Positions 43,501-49,239 of a stretch of DNA of 64,000 bases are shown here, in pieces. Within the stretch, counting starts at the first letter, position 1, and each line of letters begins with the position of its first letter. Under the pieces are notes generated by a model. It did not search any database. It was given only the letters and a program-made list of their open reading frames with translations, and was not told where the DNA came from. A program made the translations under genes and the position numbers. This stretch comes from Gemmatimonadota bacterium (lineage in GTDB: Bacteria > Latescibacterota > UBA2968 > UBA8231): NCBI GenBank assembly GCA_018672475.1, contig JABHFS010000137.1, positions 115,033-179,032 of the forward strand, given 5' to 3'.

Positions 43501-43977
43501 CGCCGGCAAGGTCATCACCAGTAGGTAGACCAAATAGGGTTTAATCGTAAAAGGCGAGTCGAGCAGGCTGAGCTTGGCCGCCTGTATCGCCACCGTCAGC
43601 AATAAGACCGCGATGCTCAACGTCGACATCGCGCCGACGACACCGAGATATTTACCGATGACCAGTTCGGCCGTCGCAATCGGCCGGCCGGCGATCACCT
43701 CGTAGATCTCGGCCCTTTCGTCAGCAGCGCGAAAATCGCCGACGATAAAGGCGATAACTATCGCCTGTAAATAGCTGTAGACATAGAAGGGAATAAACGC
43801 CCCCATGCCCAACGCCGAGCTAAATTCAATACCGCGCGCTTCGAGCACCGCCAGCCCGATACCGATCAATAGCGGTAACCCGACACCAACGCTGCCCAAG
43901 ATGCGGAAACGCGTGGTTCGCAAGAGCAACATGCGCTCGTAGCGTGCAACGCCGAGAATATTGTGTAACGCGCGCAT
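40501..43977 (-). CDS. ABC-2 permease fused to an inactive M1-peptidase-like module and a golvesin-like domain
   Basis: An 1158-residue membrane protein. Residues 1-275 form an ABC-2 permease with helices from about 28, the conserved ERAEIYEVIAGRPIATAEL and further helices. Residues about 300-870 resemble the extracytoplasmic M1-aminopeptidase region of known ABC-M1 fusions (PRSRWYPIAGVAYHPGEPPP; VEVPFLVQWYYEGWQESG). The zinc site is lost: no HExxH occurs, with KKDVLVGAIFQDF near 627-639 in its place, and the later glutamate region reads LLARGLPLYMQ. About 1010-1130 matches golvesin C-terminal-like carbohydrate-binding domains (WTTALPVAGDYDVAYYFVPS, then YADAMRW). The tail is RG-rich. The ATPase gene ends 5 bases upstream. 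Probably an ABC exporter half whose large outer module binds rather than cuts. Confidence 0.82.
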   Translation of the reverse strand: MRALHNILGVARYERMLLLRTTRFRILGSVGVGLPLLIGIGLAVLEARGIEFSSALGMGAFIPFYVYSYLQAIVIAFIVGDFRAADERAEIYEVIAGRPIATAELVIGKYLGVVGAMSTLSIAVLLLTVAIQAAKLSLLDSPFTIKPYLVYLLVMTLPALIYMSALTFFLGAVLRQQTAVALLIIAYALAVLFYLGEGYGGIWDFGAFFAPLFYSDIIGLGDLSRVIDQRLFYLALGLFFFGLSIERYPRLSQSLAWAWAGRGMAGVGLLVAVGLYQHMGAQDEANLAYRQRLLAEQYRYAAVPAPQVEHYGLDIALLGEGSPIAAKVHMRLYNYHEVALDSLTFTLNPGLALRAVEDSTGNPLAWIRGEGVIRVHAPMLAGAERTLTLLYDGDIDRQGFDLLRDETRLEKSKWPFIKGDLTAWIRDESVFLPPRSRWYPIAGVAYHPGEPPPPSFATAEIAVSVPADLEVVTQGQPTSKETQGDRLVSNWRVDHPVPLFSLNAGQYEVYQTKVGDVDYALYVHASHLRPIRFFADAPEKVTETIDQVFSAMEQETGLKYPYARLSIVEVPFLVQWYYEGWQESGRLVQPGVLMVEEDVLMGHRFQRDFDARLRRRRGDQDEAQIKKDVLVGAIFQDFLSPEGARSGLFRSPLVQLWSFDRGFSGENSDLLARGLPLYMQEDVSSDLRVAMFSSRFGGRMSGGMARMISSMMRSRGGMGRRGPGGGMAQPAVNTGPAWDTLVVEMQQNSLAEMDKEAEPDLYRAILKAKSLTIFRVIKSVLGADKFIESLGAFDEDNKYSQVSFADFEESVIPEGEIGRQKIDVQQLVHDWIYGTHVPGYTLTRATAKKIDDGWGEVVYQVIVRIKNGEPGRGFVEVQAIGREDQGSKSVMIEGGQEVEVSMVLFARPFRVMVEPFFAKNQRPIIAPLSIPEKVFQGYPKSYVRVVDDAENFFSEIVVDNDDEGFSMPIRRVQRFLRPGLKGDNWQVQQLPFAFGRYEKNFRWKQPGDGAQPAVWTTALPVAGDYDVAYYFVPSQFGRRFGLNLAESFSLSVTHGGVTDTLAMKAEVLNGGWNLLGRFHFEEGEEARVELSDQASGRLYADAMRWRWVDPNNPEAAYEEDVGSFGNWRGRGGRGGRGGGRFGGRQQASGITSWLNRLF

Positions 43978-43982
43978 CGGCG

Positions 43983-44879
43983 TCAGACGCCTGCCTGTAA
44001 GATCGCGCTGTGTGCACCCATAAAATAGATATAAGCGTCTTCGAGATTGGGCAGTGCCGCCTCGGCGCCGGACGGCGGCGCCTCGTCGCCAACAATCCGC
44101 AACTCCATGCCGACTCCGTCGGCGTTGATATTCGTCACGTTGAAACGGTTGGCAATGGTCTCGAAGGCATCATCATCGGTCTGCAAAAGCCAAGTCTTGC
44201 CTTCAGCCTTGGCAATAAAATCCTCCGGTGCACCGTGGAAGAGCAATTGCCCCTGCCGCAAAACGGCCAGATCCTCGCAAGTGCTCGAAATATCGCCGAC
44301 GATATGGGTAGAAATAATAATAGTGCGCTTGGCGCTCAGCCGGCTCAAAATCCCACGGAAGCGAATCCGCTCCTCCGGATCCAACCCGACGGTCGGTTCG
44401 TCAACGATAATAAACTCCGGGTCGGCGATAATCGCCTGCGCAATCCCGAGTCGCCGCCGCATCCCGCCCGAGAAAGTGCCCGCTTTGCGATCGCGTGCCT
44501 CGTAGAGCGCCACATCGTGCAAGACCTGTTCCACCCGTTCCCGGCGTACCCGCTTGTCGTGCAAACCACCGAGCCGCCCCATATAATCGAGAAACTCAAA
44601 GGCCGAAAGCTGCGGATAAGCGCCAAAATGCTGCGGCAAATAACCGAGCCGCCGTCGCACCTCAGCCCGATCCCGGCGCAGGTCCCAACCATCGATTTCC
44701 ACCTTGCCCGCACTCGGCTCCATCTGGGTCGAGAGAATTTTTATCAGTGTGGTCTTGCCCGCGCCATTGGGGCCCAACAAACCAAATGTGCCATGACGGA
44801 TATTCAGATTTAGATCAGAGAGCGCCGGCACCGATCCGTGATCGTAGGTCTTGCTCAAATTTTCAATGCGTATTTGCAC
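43983..44879 (-). CDS. ABC transporter ATP-binding protein
   Basis: A 298-residue cytosolic ATPase subunit. Walker A is LGPNGAGKTTLIK near 34-46, the signature FSGGMRRRLGIAQ, Walker B FIIVDEPTVGLDP and the switch histidine STHIVGD. A C-terminal roughly 80-residue domain follows. Five bases separate its stop from the start of the ABC-2/M1-like fusion, which must be its membrane partner. It is very similar in plan to the ATPase domain at the end of the RND-ABC fusion (both have PQ(H/Y)FG(A/L)Y and DPEERIRFR/DPVERIRFR), so the two ATPases are probably related by duplication within this locus. Confidence 0.94.
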   Translation of the reverse strand: MQIRIENLSKTYDHGSVPALSDLNLNIRHGTFGLLGPNGAGKTTLIKILSTQMEPSAGKVEIDGWDLRRDRAEVRRRLGYLPQHFGAYPQLSAFEFLDYMGRLGGLHDKRVRRERVEQVLHDVALYEARDRKAGTFSGGMRRRLGIAQAIIADPEFIIVDEPTVGLDPEERIRFRGILSRLSAKRTIIISTHIVGDISSTCEDLAVLRQGQLLFHGAPEDFIAKAEGKTWLLQTDDDAFETIANRFNVTNINADGVGMELRIVGDEAPPSGAEAALPNLEDAYIYFMGAHSAILQAGV

Positions 44880-44900
44880 GATGCTCGTTCCAATTGAGTA

Positions 44901-44935
44901 CGGGCTCCGGACGGAAGAAAAACACCCGGAGCCCG
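44901..44935 (-). promoter_or_regulatory. Perfect stem between the Spy-like and ABC ATPase genes
   Basis: CGGGCTCCGG (44901-44910) and CCGGAGCCCG (44926-44935) are exact complements around a 15-base loop. In the direction of transcription the T-run lies in the loop, not after the stem, so this is not a standard terminator. A processing or mRNA-stability site that changes the ratio of Spy-like protein to transporter is possible. Confidence 0.4.
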
Positions 44936-44953
44936 CCGAATATATAGCCTAAC

Positions 44954-45436
44954 CTAGAATCCGCCACTATCGCCACTACCGCGACCACCGCCACTACGAG
45001 GCCCGCGACCACCGCCGAAGTTCCGCCGACGCTCCTGCTGTTCCTTCATATGCCCTTTCAATGTCTCGAGCTGCTCTTCGTCGAGCGTCTCTTTTAGTGC
45101 GCCCATTAGCTTAGCACGCATCTCCATCTGCATCTCGCGCATCGTCTCGCGTACTGCCTGAAAATCGACGTCGCCACTAAACATTCCCGCCATCGCCTCC
45201 CGCTGTTCTATTGAAAGTGGCTTGAGGCTATCCCTCAGTTCCAGCAATTGCTTGCCCGTGATATTGAACTTATCGTCGAAGGCCAACAAGCCGAAAACCT
45301 GATCCGGCGACATGCCGCCGCCACGGCCAAAACCACCTCGACCGCCACCGCTGCCACCCGGCTGAGCTTCGATCGGCAATACGCTAAATAAAGCCAATGC
45401 CACGGCCCCGAGGGCTATATTCCGCATGCGTATCAT
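44954..45436 (-). CDS. Spy/CpxP-like periplasmic protein, glycine-rich
   Basis: A 160-residue secreted helical protein. The signal peptide is MIRMRNIALGAVALALFSVLPIEA. The mature part begins with a Gly/Arg-rich run and then has helices with KPLSIEQREAMAGMFSG, an LTxxQ-like motif, and DFQAVRETMREMQMEMRAKL then DEEQLETLKGHMKEQQERRR. It ends in another Gly-rich tail. This fits the LTxxQ/Spy family, periplasmic chaperones or metal and stress sensors. ATG 45436 is chosen from AAGGAG 7 bases before it; the frame extends to 45547. First structural gene of the minus-strand efflux series. Confidence 0.75.
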   Translation of the reverse strand: MIRMRNIALGAVALALFSVLPIEAQPGGSGGGRGGFGRGGGMSPDQVFGLLAFDDKFNITGKQLLELRDSLKPLSIEQREAMAGMFSGDVDFQAVRETMREMQMEMRAKLMGALKETLDEEQLETLKGHMKEQQERRRNFGGGRGPRSGGGRGSGDSGGF

Positions 45437-45574
45437 TGCGATTCTCCTTGCTAAAATTAAAATGAGACTGCCGTCGTGAAACTTGGGTGAATTATCATCG
45501 CGGGGCAAGCGCCAGCCCGCGCCCGACCTGTTACTTTCTTCACGCATTTAAAATGCTATGCCAAAGCGTTTTCA

Positions 45575-45763
45575 TTATCTGTAAGAGTTTTGTTGGGTAA
45601 TCATATAATTTCGGCGTCGCCGAGCATAGGGGGTTTCGATTCCGTAGTGGCGACAGAGGCGAGCGAAATGGCGCAATGAGATATCCAACGCCGCACTAGC
45701 GTCCTTATTCTGCTTATAAATTCGTGCAACGCGTTCGATTTCCCGATAACTTACTTTATCCAT
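45575..45763 (-). CDS. Tiny Fis-like helix-turn-helix protein, copy A
   Basis: A 62-residue basic protein. The central part EIERVARIYKQNKDASAALD and ISLRHFARLCRHYGIETP has the pattern of the Fis/NtrC C-terminal HTH (a helix, NK-x-A-A, then a recognition helix ending HYGI), so DNA binding is likely. The start ATG 45763 follows GAGAGGGG. The open frame extends to 45946, but similarity to copy B begins at this ATG. Copy B at 47758-47940 is on the opposite strand and 45 of the first 51 residues are identical. The match continues upstream into the leader. It heads the minus-strand efflux series; autoregulation or control of the operon is inference. Confidence 0.7.
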   Translation of the reverse strand: MDKVSYREIERVARIYKQNKDASAALDISLRHFARLCRHYGIETPYARRRRNYMITQQNSYR

Positions 45764-45946
45764 TGGGGCCCCTCTCCATAGAGATACAGGTGAGTTGTTA
45801 GATCCTATCACAAAGGTCATTCGATGCGCGGTAGTTATTACATACGCCCCATTAGACACACCATCGCCTACAACCATTCCTATCTTTTTAAAAAACCACT
45901 TTACTCCCGTCGTTTTGCAAAAGTCCACAGCTAGGAGCAAATACAA

Positions 45947-45982
45947 AAACCGCGTTATGACACCAAGGCCATAACGCGGTTT
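45947..45982 (-). terminator. Rho-independent terminator after the ECF sigma transcript
   Basis: AAACCGCGTTATG (45947-45959) and CATAACGCGGTTT (45970-45982) pair perfectly over 13 bases with a 10-base loop. On the minus strand the stem is followed by TTTTTGTATTT, a good T-run, so it should end transcription coming from the sigma gene before the tiny HTH gene. On the plus strand it is followed by TTTGTCTTTATTT and may work both ways. Confidence 0.85.
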
Positions 45983-46264
45983 GTCTTTATTTCAAGCAAC
46001 CGATTTATTACCGGGCACCACGCCCTTGCGTCTGCAACATTCTCGTCTCAATACTGTTGCTGTCCATCCTGCTCGCCATGCCGCGACGCACCTTCGACTC
46101 GCCCGCGCCTTGTCGAACTTCCGTATGTTGGCCTTTGCCAAAGCGAGCGTGCTCGCCCTTGCCTTCGGGTCGCTCCGGCAGTTCAATACCCCAATCGGCA
46201 ACACCTGCTCGCAGCGAAACAGGAGTCGAGCGCGAAGGAGCGAAGGATACTCCGGGGCAGGCCG
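45983..46264 (-). other. Unassigned stretch between the sigma gene and its terminator
   Basis: The minus strand has an open frame from the sigma stop to TAA at about 46014 with GVADWGIELPERPEGKGEHA and FGKGQHTEVRQGAGESKV, but no good start and no ribosome site. It lies where an anti-sigma gene is often found, yet it does not look like one (no helix or ZAS motif). It could be a dispersed repeat or the remains of a gene. Confidence 0.25.
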
Positions 46265-46849
46265 TCAGCTAGCCAAACCAAGAACCTCTCCCGCCAACGG
46301 CCGCAACAATTCCTGCAAACGCCGCCGGCCACGACTTACCCGCGATTTGATCGTACCCTCCGGGCACTGCAATATCTCGGCTATTTCACCATACGACAGT
46401 TCGTTGAGATCGCGCAACAACAATACCTCGCGCAACTTCTCCGGCAAAGCGCGGATCGCCTTAACCACCTCTCGGTGCACACGCCAGGTATCGGTCAACT
46501 GATCCGGTTTTGCTGCAAGATCGAGCAATTCGATATGCCCCTCCTCCTCGGCCAACGCCTCCTGACGCCAGCGCTTGCGCCGCTGCAATTCGCTCTTGGC
46601 CATATTGGCGGCGATCGTGTGGAACCAGGTAGACACATAGCGAATGCTAGCCAACTTGTGCCGATGGCGCAGCGCCCGCAGAAAGGTCTCTTGCACAATA
46701 TCCTCAGCCGTCTCGCGATCGCCAACATAACGAAAGACAAAGGCAAACAATGGCCCGCTATACCGCTCGACCAACTCGGCCAAACAAGCCGGGTCTTTGA
46801 CTGCACCCTGCATCAACTGCCGATCTTTTGCATTGTCTCTCTGTTGCAT
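46265..46849 (-). CDS. ECF-type RNA polymerase sigma factor
   Basis: A 194-residue sigma-70-family protein with regions 2 and 4 only. Region 2 contains FRYVGDRETAEDIVQETFLR and ASIRYVSTWFHTIAANMAKS. Region 4 contains RALPEKLREVLLLRDLNELS and YGEIAEILQCPEGTIKSRVS. It lies in the middle of the efflux island, on the strand of the larger arm but separated from it by a strong terminator and the tiny HTH gene, so it is transcribed apart. No anti-sigma gene is recognisable next to it. Control of one or both efflux operons in response to envelope stress is a reasonable inference. Confidence 0.93.
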   Translation of the reverse strand: MQQRDNAKDRQLMQGAVKDPACLAELVERYSGPLFAFVFRYVGDRETAEDIVQETFLRALRHRHKLASIRYVSTWFHTIAANMAKSELQRRKRWRQEALAEEEGHIELLDLAAKPDQLTDTWRVHREVVKAIRALPEKLREVLLLRDLNELSYGEIAEILQCPEGTIKSRVSRGRRRLQELLRPLAGEVLGLAS

Positions 46850-47264
46850 GATTCAATCCTTTTAAACCGGAATACGTCCACCCGATTCCGTATTGCAAAG
46901 GCCGTACCACGCGTATGGTTACATCCGCAAACTCACATTAACTACAATATTATCCTATAGTTGTGGCATTTCACCTCATACCACCCACTCTATATCATAC
47001 CGCGACCAAATCGTCGAATACTCACGCTTAGTCGAATTTTACTATCATTTTTAAAAACAGTTACTTACATCATTAATACCTCATCTTATTCGACCAAATC
47101 GTCGAATTACCCTATTTCACTTCCAACTTTTATGATATGTAACAATTTTATAAACAGCAAGTTAAGTCATATACGCTAAGATGGTAGAGCAATTGCGCAG
47201 ATTAAACACGACTATAAAATCGCACGATCGGCACTTGCTCCATTTTTATAAGGAGACCCGTTAG
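46850..47264. other. A+T-rich divergent regulatory region
   Basis: No gene. The region is much more A+T-rich than its surroundings and contains the 17-base direct repeats at 47003 and 47091. It must carry the promoter of the sigma gene (minus strand) and the promoter for the relic at 47265 (plus strand). Confidence 0.5.
47003..47107. repeat. Two 17-base direct repeats, possible operator pair
   Basis: CGACCAAATCGTCGAAT occurs at 47003-47019 and again, exactly, at 47091-47107. Each has short inverted arms (CGAC/GTCG). A partial third copy, TAGTCGAATTT, lies at about 47029. Start-to-start distance is 88 bases. They sit about 150 to 250 bases upstream of the sigma gene start and may bind a regulator. 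Confidence 0.5.
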
Positions 47265-47472
47265 ATGAAAATGAAATGGGTAGTATGCCGCACTGCTCTT
47301 AGTCGCCATGACAACAATCGATGTCTTATCGCATGGCCGCGGACGAGGGGTAAAACATTCCGATCGCACGATCACTGAAGCCACGTTTCAGGCGATCCCG
47401 ACCGTGGATAGCATCGCTACGGCGGTCGAAGAAACCAGTTGGGGGCGGGGCAAAGGTGCTTTCGGCAAGTAA
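47265..47472 (+). pseudogene. Small secreted-protein gene disrupted by a frameshift
   Basis: AAGGAG (47250-47255) stands 9 bases before ATG 47265, which starts MKMKWVV and then stops after 38 codons. One frame over, the sequence continues as AALLLVAMTTIDVLSHGRGR, GVKHSDRTITEATFQAIPTV and ends GKGAFGK with TAA at 47470. Joined, this would be a signal peptide and a short mature protein of about 45 residues. A single-base change around 47280-47295 would explain it. No family recognised. Genuine decay or a sequencing error cannot be separated here. Confidence 0.4.
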
Positions 47473-47558
47473 TTCACCCCTCAACAACGGTATCAGAAGT
47501 AGGCTCCCGGACGGGGCCTCTTTCGTGCGCAAGACATTATGTTTTTACCTAATTTCAA

Positions 47559-47574
47559 AACTGACCAGTCAGTT
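47559..47574. promoter_or_regulatory. Palindromic operator 1 upstream of a -35 box
   Basis: AACTGACCAGTCAGTT is a perfect palindrome apart from its two central bases, of the size and form of TetR-family operators. TTGACA, a consensus -35 box, follows at 47578-47583. A clear -10 is not seen at 17 bases (TTAGTT). Confidence 0.55.
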
Positions 47575-47614
47575 CTATTGACAAATGGACAACGCTTGGC
47601 TTAGTTCAGAATGG

Positions 47615-47628
47615 AATGACCGGTCGGT
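47615..47628. promoter_or_regulatory. Palindromic operator 2, near the probable transcription start
   Basis: AATGACCGGTCGGT matches operator 1 at 11 of 14 positions and is centred on the palindrome GACCGGTC. It lies 55 bases from operator 1, about five helical turns, so two dimers would be on the same face and would bracket the promoter of the plus-strand efflux operon whose last gene is a TetR regulator. Confidence 0.5.
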
Positions 47629-47757
47629 TTTATAACAACGCTACATATCGACCGCGTTTGTCTCCGTTTCATCACAAAACTGTCGACCATACGCGCGCCG
47701 AATAGGCTTTTTTGATAGCCTCTAACAACTCACCTGTACCTATGGGGAGGGGACCCA

Positions 47758-47940
47758 ATGAACAAAGTAAGCTCTCAGGAAATCGAACGCGTTGCACGGA
47801 TTTACAATCAGAATAAGGACGCTAGTGCGGCCTTGGGCATCTCATTGCGTTATTTCGCTCGCCTCTGTCGCCACTATGGAATCGAAACCCCCTATGCTCG
47901 GCGACGCCGACGCTTACAAGATGCCCGTGTCGGTGTCTAG
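47758..47940 (+). CDS. Tiny Fis-like helix-turn-helix protein, copy B
   Basis: A 60-residue basic protein, almost the same as copy A on the other strand: EIERVARIYNQNKDASAALG and ISLRYFARLCRHYGIETP, then ARRRR. GGGGAGGGG precedes the ATG closely. Copies differ at 6 of the first 51 residues, and the leader TCTAACAACTCACCTGTA is identical in both, with a two-base length difference after it. It is the first gene of the plus-strand efflux operon, 12 bases before the adaptor. As a stand-alone Fis-like HTH it is probably a small DNA-binding regulator. It has no sensory domain. Confidence 0.7.
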   Translation: MNKVSSQEIERVARIYNQNKDASAALGISLRYFARLCRHYGIETPYARRRRRLQDARVGV

Positions 47941-47952
47941 ATACCCAGCACT

Positions 47953-49239
47953 ATGAATCTCAAACACATAACGCGCATTGCCCTTCTCATCGGGCTCGCC
48001 TTAGCCTTCGGTTGCGGCGAAGACGAAGAAGCCAAACCACAAGCCGGTGCCCGCGGAAGACCCGGTGGTCCGGGTGGGCGCAAAATCGCGGCGATTCCGG
48101 TCAAGGGCGACACGGTCTCCCGCGCCGATATGAGCGCCTATGTCGAGACCTACGCCCGCCTCGAAGCCGAGCGCAAGGTCAGCGTCCTAGCTCGGACCAC
48201 GGGGCTGGTCGAAGCGCTGACTGGCGAAGAAGGTGATAAGGTCCGTCAGGGTCAAGCCCTGGTCCGACTCAACAAAGAAGAGTTAAGCCTGCGACTAAAA
48301 CAGGTGCAAGCCGCCTTCGAAGAGGCGAAAGCCAACTACCAGCGCATTGAGGTCCTGCACGACCAGCGCATGGTCAGCCAGACCGAATACGAATCCACGC
48401 GTTTGCGTTTCGCCAACGCGGCCCTGGGGCTGGAAGAGGCCGAACTCAATCTGACCTACACCGATCTGACCGCGCCCATTTCCGGCGTCATCACCCAACG
48501 CCTAGTCGAAATCGGCGATCTGGTGCGCGGCAACCAGGAAGTCTTTGTCATCTCCGACCTCGATCCGTTATTGGTGCGAATTTTCGTGCCTGAGCGGCGA
48601 ATGTACCAACTGCACCCGGGCCAGAAAGCCACCATCGCCGTCGAGGCGCTACCAGAACAAAATTTTACCGGCCAGATCCGCATGATCAGCCCCGAGATTG
48701 ATCCCGAGTCGGGCACCGTCAAAGTCACGCTTGAAGTCGACGCTAACGGCCTGCTCAAACCGGGCATGTTCGCCACGGTCCGTATTATTACCGAACGCAG
48801 GCCTAACACCCTGGTCGTTCCCAAGAAAGCCCTAATCCTCCAAACCGATGAGGATGACGTTTTTATTATTGAAGAAGGCAAAGCCCGTCGCGTCGCCATT
48901 GAGTTGGGTTTCATCGAAGGCGGCCAGGTCGAAATAATCTCCGGGCTCAAAGAAGGCGACATCGTAGTGACGATCGGCCATGAAGGTCTCAAGGACGGAG
49001 CGGCCGTGCGTTTGGCCGGCACCCCTTTGGCCACAAGTGAAGAAGGAGGGTCGTCAGGCGGCGAAGGCGGTTGGCAAGGCGGTGCAAGCGGCAATGCAAG
49101 CGGCGGTGCGGGACAGCAATCCGGCGATCAAGCCGCATCCGGTCCGAATAGCGCTAAATCCGATAGCTCGGCGACCGGCCAGGCCGCACGCCCTGACAGT
49201 ACGCGACAGACCAAACACAGCCAGGGTGGCGGCAGGTGA
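47953..49239 (+). CDS. RND periplasmic adaptor (membrane fusion protein), lipoprotein
   Basis: A 428-residue HlyD/AcrA-type adaptor. MNLKHITRIALLIGLALAFG is followed by C21, a lipobox cysteine. A Gly/Pro/Arg-rich spacer leads to the lipoyl halves (VLARTTGLVEALTGEEGDKV; TDLTAPISGVITQRLVEIGD) around a helical hairpin, then the beta-barrel (VRIFVPERRMYQLHPGQKAT) and the membrane-proximal domain. The last 70 residues are low-complexity Gly, Ser and Gln. Its stop overlaps the GTG start of the next RND gene (GTGA), so translation is coupled. No TolC gene is in this arm; the channel encoded in the minus arm may serve both. Confidence 0.92.
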   Translation: MNLKHITRIALLIGLALAFGCGEDEEAKPQAGARGRPGGPGGRKIAAIPVKGDTVSRADMSAYVETYARLEAERKVSVLARTTGLVEALTGEEGDKVRQGQALVRLNKEELSLRLKQVQAAFEEAKANYQRIEVLHDQRMVSQTEYESTRLRFANAALGLEEAELNLTYTDLTAPISGVITQRLVEIGDLVRGNQEVFVISDLDPLLVRIFVPERRMYQLHPGQKATIAVEALPEQNFTGQIRMISPEIDPESGTVKVTLEVDANGLLKPGMFATVRIITERRPNTLVVPKKALILQTDEDDVFIIEEGKARRVAIELGFIEGGQVEIISGLKEGDIVVTIGHEGLKDGAAVRLAGTPLATSEEGGSSGGEGGWQGGASGNASGGAGQQSGDQAASGPNSAKSDSSATGQAARPDSTRQTKHSQGGGR

